Shown here: positions 17,738-26,266 of the stretch, piece after piece
Layout of the letters: each line of letters opens with the position of its first letter
Numbering within the stretch: position 1 is the stretch's first letter
Source: a bacterium
Lineage (GTDB): Bacteria; Bacillota; Clostridia; Lachnospirales; Lachnospiraceae
Assembly: GCA_022774325.1 (NCBI GenBank)
Contig: JALFNN010000004.1
Location: 1-48,559 of the forward strand
Direction of reading: 5' to 3'
Length of the DNA: 48,559 nucleotides
The notes under the pieces: model-generated
Told to the model about the DNA's origin: nothing
The model's input: the letters and a program-made list of their open reading frames with translations, nothing else
Database searches by the model: none
Program-made: the position numbers and the translations under genes

Positions 17738-19252
17738 ATGAAGAAATATACATTGGAAGCTTACGCGCAGCTTCTTCAGAATGCGCGGATGATGAAGGAA
17801 TTTTATTCCTGTGGAAAAGAAGATGCACAGATTGAATACCTGACCTATGACTCGAGAGAAGTTGTGGAAGGAACATTATTCATCTGCAAAGGCGCCGCAT
17901 TTAAAGCGGAATATCTCGACGCCGCGATCCGGAAGGGGGCGGTGGCTTATGTGAGCGAGGTGAAATATGATACGGAAGTAGATGTGCCGTATTTCCTGGT
18001 TGACGATATCAGAAAAGCAATGCCGTATCTTGCGGAGAAGTTCAACAATGCGCCGTGGAAATCACTCAATATCGTGGGAATAGGCGGAACAAAGGGAAAA
18101 TCCACTTCTGCATATTACATGAAAGCAATTGTGGATGATTACATGGAAGCAACCGGTGGAAAAGAAAGTGCGGTCATTTCTTCGATTGATATTTATGATG
18201 GCGTGATCAAGAAAGAATCACATATTACGACGCCGGAGGCGGTGGAATTGCAGGAGCATTTCCGTCATGCTGTTGAGAGCGGAATTTCTTATGTGGAGAT
18301 GGAGGTATCCTCTCAGGCGCTGAAATATAACCGTGTTGATAATATGATGCTGGACGTGGGGATATTTCTTAATATTTCCGAAGATCATATCAGTCCGATC
18401 GAACATCCTGATTTTGAAGACTATTTTGCTTCTAAGCTTAAAATATTTGCAAAGGCAAAGAACGCAGTGGTCAATCTGGATGCGGATTTCGCTGACCGGA
18501 TACTGGAAGCGTCAAAGGCAAGTGAGCGGGTGCTGACATTTAGCACTAGGAATCCGGAGGCGGATGTTTACGGGTATGACATTCAGAAAGACGGTCATGA
18601 GATCGTATTTATGGTAAAAACAGCAGAGTTTGATGAAGAATTCCGTCTGACTATGCCGGGACTTTTCAATGTGGAAAATGCGCTTGCCGTAATCGCGGCA
18701 TCCATACTGCTCGGTATTCCGAAGGAGTATATGCACAGTGGACTTTACCGTGCAAGATCCAGCGGACGAATGGAACTGTATGCGAGCAAGGATAAGAAGC
18801 TGATTGCAGTCGTGGATTATGCACACAACAAACTCAGTTTTGAAAAGTTGTTCTCTTCTACGAAGGATGAGTATCCGGACTATGCGATCGTTTCTATTTT
18901 TGGCTGTCCGGGCAAGAAAGCCTACATTCGAAGAAGGGACCTTGGAACGGTTGCTGGGCAGTATTCGAAGAAAGTATATTTGACGGCGGAGGATCCGGGA
19001 TACGAACCGGTGGAAGACATTTCCAAAGACATTGCGCAGTATGTAGAAGCGCAGAACTGTCCGTATGTTATGATCGAGAACAGGGGAGAGGCAATCAAGG
19101 CCGCGATGGATGAAGCGGAAGGAAAGACAATCCTTCTGATCACCGGGAAGGGAAATGAGACGCGTCAAAAATACGGATGTGAATATCTGGATTGTAAATC
19201 AGATGTACAGTATGTAAAAGAACTGCTTGCAGAGTATGATAAAACGCATTAG
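17738..19252 (+). CDS. Mur ligase, MurE paralogue resembling the L-lysine-adding type
   Basis: Adds an amino acid to UDP-MurNAc-L-Ala-D-Glu. The N-domain (YDSREVVEGTLFICKGAAFK), the P-loop GGTKGKST, HITTPEAVELQEHF, VEMEVSSQALKYNRVDN and IFLNISEDHISPIEHPDFED follow the MurE pattern, and VVDYAHNKLSFEKL marks the C-terminal domain. Where meso-DAP enzymes carry DNPR, this protein reads LTAEDPGYEP. That lacks the Arg and, from memory, resembles the TADDPNYEDP of streptococcal L-Lys MurE. L-Lys (or possibly ornithine) addition is therefore inferred. It is the last gene of the cassette, 30 bases after the racemase, and is followed by a strong terminator. Confidence 0.85.
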   Translation: MKKYTLEAYAQLLQNARMMKEFYSCGKEDAQIEYLTYDSREVVEGTLFICKGAAFKAEYLDAAIRKGAVAYVSEVKYDTEVDVPYFLVDDIRKAMPYLAEKFNNAPWKSLNIVGIGGTKGKSTSAYYMKAIVDDYMEATGGKESAVISSIDIYDGVIKKESHITTPEAVELQEHFRHAVESGISYVEMEVSSQALKYNRVDNMMLDVGIFLNISEDHISPIEHPDFEDYFASKLKIFAKAKNAVVNLDADFADRILEASKASERVLTFSTRNPEADVYGYDIQKDGHEIVFMVKTAEFDEEFRLTMPGLFNVENALAVIAASILLGIPKEYMHSGLYRARSSGRMELYASKDKKLIAVVDYAHNKLSFEKLFSSTKDEYPDYAIVSIFGCPGKKAYIRRRDLGTVAGQYSKKVYLTAEDPGYEPVEDISKDIAQYVEAQNCPYVMIENRGEAIKAAMDEAEGKTILLITGKGNETRQKYGCEYLDCKSDVQYVKELLAEYDKTH

Positions 19253-19253
19253 T

Positions 19254-19290
19254 AAAAACAGGAAGTGCCTTTCTAAGCACTTCCTGTTTT
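19254..19290. terminator. Rho-independent terminator closing the Mur cassette
   Basis: A perfect 14-bp stem (AAAACAGGAAGTGC with GCACTTCCTGTTTT) has an 8-base loop. Terminal T4 and leading A5 let it act on both strands, so it probably also serves the converging arginase gene. Confidence 0.9.
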
Positions 19291-19354
19291 AAAATGCGTA
19301 GCAATCCTTCGATCCTGTCATATAATATAAGTATAGAGCACTGCCGGTATCATT

Positions 19355-20242
19355 TTAGAAAGAACGGAAATCTGCAGAACTCTCATACAGTTCGTGAATC
19401 AGAGAAACCAGTTCGGAGACGAAATCGGCGGTTCGGTCCATCTTGTCGTGCGCCACATTGAATTCTACAATATCACAGGCGATCACGGGAAGTGCAGGCA
19501 GAAGTGTGCGGAACATTTCCATAACTTCCGCCTGATTGAATCCACCGGGAACCGGTACGGATACGCCCGGAATCAGTTCCGGATCCATGGAATCAATGTC
19601 AAAACTGATATGAACAGCGGACAGGTGCGAAAATCGGCCGATTATTTCGGTCAGACACTGGGAAAGACCCTTGGCACGAACCGCGCCCCATGTATAATAG
19701 CGTATGTGAAGCTGATCCAGAAAAACTTTCTCCGGCGGATCGATGTCGCGAAGCCCGATCATGATGATATTTTCAGGTTTTAGTTTCGGTTGTTCGTCCA
19801 GAAAATGGGTCAGACGTTTCTCGCCCATACCAAGCAGTGCGGCAACCGGCATGCCGTGAATATTGCCGGTTACAGTTGTCTCATCCGTATTGATGTCCGG
19901 ATGGGCGTCAATCCAGAGAAGGCCGGTATCGCCGCCTGAGGTACGGCGGGTATATACACTGGAAGCGGAGACGGAGCCCATGGCCGCGCTGTGATCTCCT
20001 GCGATAAAAAGTGGGGTATCCCCTTTGGAAAGTACCTCATATCCATAGGAAGCAATGCTCTCGCAAGTGGCAGCGACGCTGTTCAGATTTTTGAGCTGAA
20101 GCAGCCCCTCTTCCTCTTTCTTGATTTCCGGGATGAGAGGAAACTGTAAATTAGGATAATGTGCGTTTAAGTACGCAAGACTTCGAATCAGTCCGGTGTC
20201 ACCAACCCCTAGGTGAATCGGACACCCATACATGTGCAACAT
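19355..20242 (-). CDS. Arginase-family ureohydrolase
   Basis: Dimanganese hydrolase that splits arginine to ornithine and urea, or a related guanidino compound. All metal-ligand motifs are intact: FIAGDHSAAMGS, LLWIDAHPDINTDET, and HISFDIDSMDPELIPGVSVP. The GGF after the last motif fits the arginase branch. The start at 20242 (MLHMYGCPIHLGV) is set by GGAGG five bases upstream; a longer reading to 20311 runs through the promoter. The product of 295 aa is normal. It is convergent with the Mur cassette and divergent from the second murE. Agmatinase or formiminoglutamase specificity cannot be excluded. Confidence 0.88.
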   Translation of the reverse strand: MLHMYGCPIHLGVGDTGLIRSLAYLNAHYPNLQFPLIPEIKKEEEGLLQLKNLNSVAATCESIASYGYEVLSKGDTPLFIAGDHSAAMGSVSASSVYTRRTSGGDTGLLWIDAHPDINTDETTVTGNIHGMPVAALLGMGEKRLTHFLDEQPKLKPENIIMIGLRDIDPPEKVFLDQLHIRYYTWGAVRAKGLSQCLTEIIGRFSHLSAVHISFDIDSMDPELIPGVSVPVPGGFNQAEVMEMFRTLLPALPVIACDIVEFNVAHDKMDRTADFVSELVSLIHELYESSADFRSF

Positions 20243-20260
20243 AAAAACCTCCATAACAAA

Positions 20261-20275
20261 AGGACAGTATGTCCT
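20261..20275. promoter_or_regulatory. Inverted repeat in the arginase leader (putative operator)
   Basis: AGGACA-GTA-TGTCCT lies just downstream of the predicted arginase start site. It does not resemble an ARG box. Binding of a repressor here would block elongation or initiation. Confidence 0.4.
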
Positions 20276-20284
20276 GCTGATAGA

Positions 20285-20313
20285 AGTATAGCAAATTGGA
20301 AGCAGAAACACAA
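20285..20313 (-). promoter_or_regulatory. Sigma-A promoter of the arginase gene
   Basis: On the minus strand TTGTGT (20308-20313) and TATACT (20285-20290) are 17 bp apart; initiation is expected near 20278. Confidence 0.65.
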
Positions 20314-20345
20314 GGGGCGAAGGTTTGTTAGAAAAGAGGTTTTGT

Positions 20346-21854
20346 ATGAAGCTTGTAAATCTGACAGGACAATTGGAATATGCGGTGCTTAGGGCCCCAT
20401 GCCCGCTTGCAGAGATTGAGATTACCGGAATCTCTTATGATTCCAGAGAGACGAAAGAGGGAGAACTGTTTGTATGTCTTGCGGGGAGCAGGGATGACGG
20501 CCACCGGCATATCAGTGAGGCACGCATAAGAGGCGCCGTGGCAGTTCTTGTAGAGAAGCTGGTGCTGGATAAAGAAATTCTGCATATTCCTGAGGGGATG
20601 GCGGTTCTCCTTGTGAAGGACACGAGGGAAGCATTGGCTTATATCAGCGCTGCGTATTTTCAATATCCGACCAGAAAGCTGAAGGTAATTGGTGTGACCG
20701 GAACCAAGGGGAAAACGACAGTTGCCAGCCTGATTTTTCAGATGCTGGAGGCACTCGGACATCGGGCGGCGCTGATGGGCACGATCGGGACCGTGATCGG
20801 AGAAATGCAGATCCCGGAGAAGAATACAACGTATGAATCCTTTACCATTCACCAGTATTTTGCTAAAATGGTAGAAATGGGATGCGAATATGCAGTCATG
20901 GAAGTATCTTCGCAGGGAATCAAGTGGAAACGGATCGAAGGAATTGAATTTGAAATTGGTATTTTTACCAATTTTGGAGAAGATCATGTGGGAGCGCATG
21001 AGCACGCAAGTATTGCGGAATATCGGTATTATAAATCTTGTCTGTTTCGTCATTGCAGGATTGGAATCGGCAATCTGGACGACCGGAATTGCGGATTTAT
21101 GTTTAAAAGAGCAACCTGCAGAAAATATGGTTTCACCACAATGCGGGACGGCGGAGATCATATACTTGCTGCATCCGGAATTTCGTTTGGAATGGAAGAA
21201 GAGGGCCCTGTGAGCAGATTTACGGCGGATGGGACAGAATTTACTATGGAGATGCCGGGAATGTTTAATGTCTATAATGCGCTGGCAGCGCTTCAGGCAA
21301 TCCGGTGCCTGGATCTTGATATCAGCCAGGCAGCAGAGACGCTTAGAAAAGCGCATGTAAAAGGAAGAATGGAGAGAATCCTCGTTGAAAAAAACATCGC
21401 TTGCTATATAGATTATGCGCACAATGCGATGAGTCTCCAGTGTGTGCTTACGACGTTGAAAGTGTATCAGCCCGGAAGAATCCTGCTGGTATTCGGGTGT
21501 GGAGGAGGAAGGGCTGCCTCACGCAGACTGGAGATGGGAAAAGTGGCAGGACGGCTGGCGGATATGACGATCATCACGTCAGATAATCCCCGGGAGGAAG
21601 AACCGATGCAGATCATTCGGGAGATTCTAGAAGGGATGGAAATGACAAAGGGAATGTATCTGGTAGAAGAAGACCGGAAAAAAGCGGTTTCGCTGGCAAT
21701 TTCCATGGCGGAACCGGGAGATATCCTTGTCATTGCCGGAAAGGGACATGAGTCCTATCAGGAAATCGGTTCGATGCGGTATCATATGGATGACAGGGAA
21801 CTTGTGCTCGAAGCAATCAAAAAAAGACATCAGACAGAAAGTGAAGAAAAATAG
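20346..21854 (+). CDS. murE: UDP-MurNAc-L-Ala-D-Glu:meso-diaminopimelate ligase (MurE)
   Basis: Cytoplasmic step of peptidoglycan precursor synthesis. It shows the N-domain (ISYDSRETKEGELFVCLAG), the P-loop VTGTKGKTT, YAVMEVSSQGIKWKRIEG, YYKSCLF with the Lys position that is carbamylated in the family, and IDYAHNAMSLQCVL. ITSDNPREEEP contains DNPR, the motif associated with meso-DAP specificity. The length of 502 aa is normal. ATG 20346 follows AGAGGT; the upstream TTG at 20325 is unlikely. It overlaps no neighbour and priA begins 1 base after its stop, so it heads the long housekeeping operon. A second, differently specified MurE lies at 17738-19252. Confidence 0.92.
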   Translation: MKLVNLTGQLEYAVLRAPCPLAEIEITGISYDSRETKEGELFVCLAGSRDDGHRHISEARIRGAVAVLVEKLVLDKEILHIPEGMAVLLVKDTREALAYISAAYFQYPTRKLKVIGVTGTKGKTTVASLIFQMLEALGHRAALMGTIGTVIGEMQIPEKNTTYESFTIHQYFAKMVEMGCEYAVMEVSSQGIKWKRIEGIEFEIGIFTNFGEDHVGAHEHASIAEYRYYKSCLFRHCRIGIGNLDDRNCGFMFKRATCRKYGFTTMRDGGDHILAASGISFGMEEEGPVSRFTADGTEFTMEMPGMFNVYNALAALQAIRCLDLDISQAAETLRKAHVKGRMERILVEKNIACYIDYAHNAMSLQCVLTTLKVYQPGRILLVFGCGGGRAASRRLEMGKVAGRLADMTIITSDNPREEEPMQIIREILEGMEMTKGMYLVEEDRKKAVSLAISMAEPGDILVIAGKGHESYQEIGSMRYHMDDRELVLEAIKKRHQTESEEK

Positions 21855-21855
21855 G

Positions 21856-24084
21856 ATGTATGCAGATATTATCATAGATATTACAAATGAAAAACTGGAT
21901 CGGATCTTCCAATATCGGGTACCGGAATGGCTGGAACAAGTTCTGCATGTCGGTATGGAAGTCGTGGTTCCTTTTGGAAGAGGAAATCATGAAAGGCATG
22001 GATATGTGGTTGGTTTTTCGGAAACATGTGACTATGAACCGGATAAGATGAAAGAAATACTAAGACCTGCAGAGAAAAGTGTAGCAATTGAATCGCATCT
22101 TGTAGAACTTGCGGCCTGGATGAAGGAACAGTACGGAGGGACCATGATTCAGGCACTTCGGACGGTTCTGCCAATCAAGAAAACAGAAAAAGCCAAACAA
22201 CAGAGGATCATAAGAAGGCTGATTTCTGTGGAGGAGGGACGTGCGAGGCTGGAGGAATACCGGCACAAGAATCAGAAGGCGAGAGCACGGCTGATGGAGG
22301 CACTTCTGGATGATGAAGAAATTGATGCGTCGCTAGTCATGAAAAAACTGAATATCACACAGGAAGTAGTGCGCGCGTTGGAGAAACAGAATGTACTGGA
22401 AGTCTATTCAGAGCAGATCTACCGAAATCCGGTCAAGAAGACGGAGAGGGAAGAAAAGACCGTTGTGTACACAGAGGCGCAGAAGGCAGCCATTGAGACA
22501 TTCCGGGAAGATTACCGGAAAAAGGATTATCACACCTATCTGCTGTACGGGATCACGGGAAGCGGGAAGACAGAAGTATATATGGAAATGATCCGGGAAG
22601 TGGTAGCTGGCGGCAGGCAGGCAATCGTGCTGATTCCGGAGATCGCACTGACGTATCAGACCGTCATGCGGTTCTGCCGCCGGTTCGGAAGCAGGGTTTC
22701 AATCATGAATTCCCGACTTTCGCCGGGGGAGCGGTATGACCAGATGATGCGTGCGAAGAATGGGGAACTGGATGTGATGATCGGACCGAGATCAGCCCTT
22801 TTCACACCATTTCCCGATCTTGGCCTGATCGTGATCGATGAGGAGCATGAGTCGGCTTACAAAAGTGAACAGGTTCCCCGGTATCATGCCAGAGAGACTG
22901 CGGAAGAGCGAGCAAGGCTGGAAGGAGCAAGTGTCGTGCTTGGTTCGGCCACTCCGTCACTGGAAGCATTTTACCGATGTCGGAAAGGAAAGTATCGTAT
23001 GCTGGAGCTTCCCGGCCGGACAGAAGGAAGTCTGCTTCCGACGGTGGATGTGGTGGATATGCGTGAGGAAATGTCGGCAGGAAACCGGTCCATTCTCAGC
23101 GACCGGCTGCACAGCCTGATGGAGGACCGGCTGAAAAAAGGAGAGCAGATAATGCTTTTCCTGAATCGGAGAGGATATGCAGGATTCCTTTCTTGCAGGT
23201 CTTGCGGATATGTAGTAAAATGTCCTCATTGTGATGTTTCACTTGCAATTCATAAAAACGGCAGGATGGTCTGCCATTATTGCGGGTACGAGCGGGCACA
23301 GGTAAAGGTATGTCCTTCCTGCGGGTCGCCCCATATCGGTGGTTTCCGCGCAGGTACGCAGCAGATTGAGGAACTGGTGAAACGGGAATTTCCGGAAGCA
23401 AGGGTGCTCAGAATGGATCTGGATACCACCCGCAGCAAGGAAGGACATGAGAAGATTCTGTCGGCATTTGCCGGAGAAGAGGCAGATATCTTGATCGGCA
23501 CGCAGATGATCGTGAAAGGACATGATTTTCCCAACGTTACTCTTGTGGGTATTCTGGCGGCAGATATGTCTCTGTATTCGGACGATTACCGTTCGGCGGA
23601 GCGAACCTTTGAACTGCTCACGCAGGCGGCGGGAAGAGCCGGAAGAGGACGCAAAAAAGGGGAAGTCGTGATCCAGACTTATAGTCCGGATCATTACAGC
23701 ATCCAGACTGCGGCCAGGCAGGATTACAGAGCATTCTATGAGGAAGAGATGAATTACCGGGAACTCATGGGGTATCCACCGGCAGAACATCTGCTGGCGG
23801 TATTGCTTTCCGGTGAAGATGAAGCACTTCTGGAAAAAGGTGCACATTATCTGAAGGAGTATGCGCTCCGTGTGTCCAGAGGAACCCGTTCTAAGATTAT
23901 CGGCCCCGCCAGTCCTTATGTGGGAAAAGTGAAAGATGTGTACCGCAGAGTGCTGTATATTAAGGATGAATCTGGCAATGTGCTGGTTGGAATTAAAAAT
24001 AAAATGGAACAATATATTGAGGTCAACAGTGGATTTGCAAAGATGAGGATTCAGTTCGATTTTGACCCGATGAACGTATTTTAA
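21856..24084 (+). CDS. priA: Primosomal protein N' (replication restart helicase PriA)
   Basis: 3'-5' superfamily 2 helicase that reloads the replisome at stalled forks. An N-terminal 3'-binding domain (YADIIIDITNEKLDRIFQYR) precedes Walker A YGITGSGKTEVYME and Walker B VIDEEHE. A zinc-binding block of paired cysteines follows (CRSCGYVVKCPHC, then CHYCGYERAQVKVCPSCG), and then TQMIVKGHDFPNVTLVGIL. About 742 aa is usual. ATG 21856 comes 1 base after the murE stop; a GTG at 21841 that overlaps murE is an alternative start. Neither has a strong ribosome-binding site, so coupling to murE translation is likely. Confidence 0.95.
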   Translation: MYADIIIDITNEKLDRIFQYRVPEWLEQVLHVGMEVVVPFGRGNHERHGYVVGFSETCDYEPDKMKEILRPAEKSVAIESHLVELAAWMKEQYGGTMIQALRTVLPIKKTEKAKQQRIIRRLISVEEGRARLEEYRHKNQKARARLMEALLDDEEIDASLVMKKLNITQEVVRALEKQNVLEVYSEQIYRNPVKKTEREEKTVVYTEAQKAAIETFREDYRKKDYHTYLLYGITGSGKTEVYMEMIREVVAGGRQAIVLIPEIALTYQTVMRFCRRFGSRVSIMNSRLSPGERYDQMMRAKNGELDVMIGPRSALFTPFPDLGLIVIDEEHESAYKSEQVPRYHARETAEERARLEGASVVLGSATPSLEAFYRCRKGKYRMLELPGRTEGSLLPTVDVVDMREEMSAGNRSILSDRLHSLMEDRLKKGEQIMLFLNRRGYAGFLSCRSCGYVVKCPHCDVSLAIHKNGRMVCHYCGYERAQVKVCPSCGSPHIGGFRAGTQQIEELVKREFPEARVLRMDLDTTRSKEGHEKILSAFAGEEADILIGTQMIVKGHDFPNVTLVGILAADMSLYSDDYRSAERTFELLTQAAGRAGRGRKKGEVVIQTYSPDHYSIQTAARQDYRAFYEEEMNYRELMGYPPAEHLLAVLLSGEDEALLEKGAHYLKEYALRVSRGTRSKIIGPASPYVGKVKDVYRRVLYIKDESGNVLVGIKNKMEQYIEVNSGFAKMRIQFDFDPMNVF

Positions 24085-24104
24085 TGAGAAGTGGAGGATG
24101 TAAA

Positions 24105-24575
24105 ATGGCAATCAGAACAATCAGAGAAATGGGAGATGACGTATTAACAAAGGTTTGTAAGGAAGTCCCGAAGATGACACTTCGGACAAGGATCCTGATC
24201 GAGGATATGTTGGACACAATGTACCAGGCAGCCGGAGTGGGACTTGCGGCACCGCAGGTGGGAATTCTGAAACGAATCGTCGTGATCGATGTAGGAGAAG
24301 GACCGATCGTGATGATTAATCCGGAGATTCTGGAGACTTCCGGAGAGCAGACCGGAGAAGAAGGATGCTTAAGTGTTCCGGGAAAAGCCGGTGTGGTAAC
24401 CAGACCGAATTATGTGAAGGCACGGGCACTTAATGAAAACATGGAAGAGTATATCATTGAAGGTGAGGAACTTCTGGCGAGAGCAATCTGCCATGAACTG
24501 GATCATCTGGATGGGCACCTTTATGTGGAAAAGGTTGAGGGAGAGCTGCACGATACGAATTATGAAGAAGAATAG
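24105..24575 (+). CDS. def: Peptide deformylase
   Basis: Metalloenzyme that removes the N-formyl group from nascent proteins. The three PDF motifs are present: GVGLAAPQVG (motif 1), EEGCLSVPG (motif 2, metal-binding Cys) and ICHELDHLDGHLY (motif 3, HExxH). The 156-aa product starts at ATG 24105, set by GGAGG at 24093-24097. It sits just before fmt, the usual functional pairing. Confidence 0.96.
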   Translation: MAIRTIREMGDDVLTKVCKEVPKMTLRTRILIEDMLDTMYQAAGVGLAAPQVGILKRIVVIDVGEGPIVMINPEILETSGEQTGEEGCLSVPGKAGVVTRPNYVKARALNENMEEYIIEGEELLARAICHELDHLDGHLYVEKVEGELHDTNYEEE

Positions 24576-24613
24576 GAAACTTGTATCATTCGATGAAAAG
24601 AAGGAGGATTGAA

Positions 24614-25546
24614 ATGAGAATTATATTTATGGGAACTCCTGATTTTTCGGTCGGGACACTGGAGGCGCTGGTCGAGGCCGGTCATGAAGTGGTTCTTGCG
24701 GTCACACAGCCGGACAAGCCGAAGGGACGAGGAAAGGAAATGCAGTTCACACCTGTGAAGGAATGTGCGCTGAGACACGGGATTCCGGTATTCCAGCCGA
24801 AAAAAGTGCGTGATCCCGAGTGTGTGGAAGAGCTAAAGAAATATCAGGCGGATGTCTGTGTTGTAATCGCATTTGGACAGATTTTGCCGAAAGAAATTCT
24901 GGAAATGACCCCATATGGGTGTATCAATGTTCATGCATCCTTGCTCCCGAGCTATCGGGGAGCAGCGCCGATCCAGTGGGCTGTCATCCGGGGAGAAAAA
25001 ATATCCGGTGTGACGACCATGCAGATGGATGAAGGTCTTGATACCGGAGACATGCTGGAAAAGACCGAGATTATTCTGGATGAGAAAGAAACCGGGGGCA
25101 GCCTGCACGACAAGCTTGCCGAGGCAGGGGCAAAGCTCTGTGTTCATACACTGGACAAATTGGTCCAAGGGGACTTGACGCCACAGAAACAGGGGGAGAG
25201 TCCGACGGAATACGCAAGAATGCTGGATAAAAAGCTGGGTGATATCAACTGGGAACAGTCCGCGGTTGAGATTGAACGGCTGATCCGGGGACTGAATCCG
25301 TGGCCGAGCGCCTATACAGACTGGAATGGGAAAACGATGAAGATCTGGGAAGCAGACGCGGTACCGGGAGAAAATACAGAAAAAGCTCCGGGTACGATTA
25401 CGGATGTGACGAAAGATGATTTTGCCGTGCAGACCGGAGACGGTCAGCTGCGCGTGCGTGCGCTTCAGATTCCGGGGAAAAAGCGGATGGAAGCAGATGC
25501 CTTTTTAAGAGGGTATCAGGTAAAAGTGGGGGAGCATTTGGGATAA
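24614..25546 (+). CDS. fmt: Methionyl-tRNA formyltransferase
   Basis: Formylates initiator Met-tRNA with 10-formyl-THF. The N-terminal MGTPDFSVGTLEALVEAGHE and the active-site stretch INVHASLLPSYRGAAPIQWA (Asn, His) are classical. SGVTTMQMDEGLDTGDML completes the catalytic domain, and a C-terminal OB-like tRNA-binding domain follows (LNPWPSAYTDW). The 310-aa start at ATG 24614 follows a perfect AAGGAGG at 24601-24607. Confidence 0.96.
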   Translation: MRIIFMGTPDFSVGTLEALVEAGHEVVLAVTQPDKPKGRGKEMQFTPVKECALRHGIPVFQPKKVRDPECVEELKKYQADVCVVIAFGQILPKEILEMTPYGCINVHASLLPSYRGAAPIQWAVIRGEKISGVTTMQMDEGLDTGDMLEKTEIILDEKETGGSLHDKLAEAGAKLCVHTLDKLVQGDLTPQKQGESPTEYARMLDKKLGDINWEQSAVEIERLIRGLNPWPSAYTDWNGKTMKIWEADAVPGENTEKAPGTITDVTKDDFAVQTGDGQLRVRALQIPGKKRMEADAFLRGYQVKVGEHLG

Positions 25547-25558
25547 GGAGGAATTAGT

Positions 25559-26266
25559 GTGTATTATCCAATGTATTTTGATTCAACCTATGTACTTGTT
25601 TTGATCGGAGTGGTTCTTTGTATGGCCGCTTCTGCGAAAGTGAATTCGACTTATGCAAAATTCAGCCGCGTAAGGAACCATGCGGGGATCACCGGGGCAA
25701 TGGCTGCCCAACAGATTCTTAGACAGTCTGGGATTTACGACGTCCGTGTGGAACGAGTTTCAGGAAAATTGACCGATCACTATGATCCGTCCAATAAGGT
25801 ACTCAGACTTTCTGATTCTACGTATGGTTCCACATCGGTTGCAGCTTTAGGGGTAGCTGCCCATGAATGCGGACATGCCATTCAGCACGCGACCCATTAT
25901 GCACCTTTGAGTATCCGGGGGGCGTTGGTGCCGGTGGCAAATTTCGGATCCAGTATTTCATGGCCTCTGATCATTGTCGGCCTGTTTATGCGCGGGGATA
26001 TGGCGGCTTTTCTGATCAATATCGGAATACTGCTGTTCTCAGCGGCTGTACTGTTCCAGATCGTTACACTTCCGGTTGAAATCAATGCTTCCAGAAGAGC
26101 AATGAATATTCTGGAAGGGACAGGGATGTTGTATCCGGATGAGGCAGGTAAGGCAAGATCGGTACTTCGCGCAGCGGCGCTCACTTATGTGGCAAGCGCA
26201 GCATCTGCGATCCTGCAGCTTCTGCGTTTATTGATCCTTACGAGAGGACGAAGAAACGATGACTAA
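25559..26266 (+). CDS. YugP-type neutral zinc metallopeptidase, membrane protein
   Basis: Zn_peptidase_2 family. One N-terminal membrane helix is followed by the protease signature AHECGHAIQH and then two or three further hydrophobic helices. The conserved downstream segment EINASRRAMNILEGTGMLYP is also present. GTG start 25559 follows AAGGAGG. The gene lies between fmt and rsmB as in many Firmicutes and overlaps rsmB by 8 bases. Its physiological substrate is not known. Confidence 0.88.
   Translation: MYYPMYFDSTYVLVLIGVVLCMAASAKVNSTYAKFSRVRNHAGITGAMAAQQILRQSGIYDVRVERVSGKLTDHYDPSNKVLRLSDSTYGSTSVAALGVAAHECGHAIQHATHYAPLSIRGALVPVANFGSSISWPLIIVGLFMRGDMAAFLINIGILLFSAAVLFQIVTLPVEINASRRAMNILEGTGMLYPDEAGKARSVLRAAALTYVASAASAILQLLRLLILTRGRRNDD

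Noticed and set aside
20328-21422. 364-codon minus-strand open frame opposite murE
   Set aside because: Shadow of the intact murE reading frame, without motifs.
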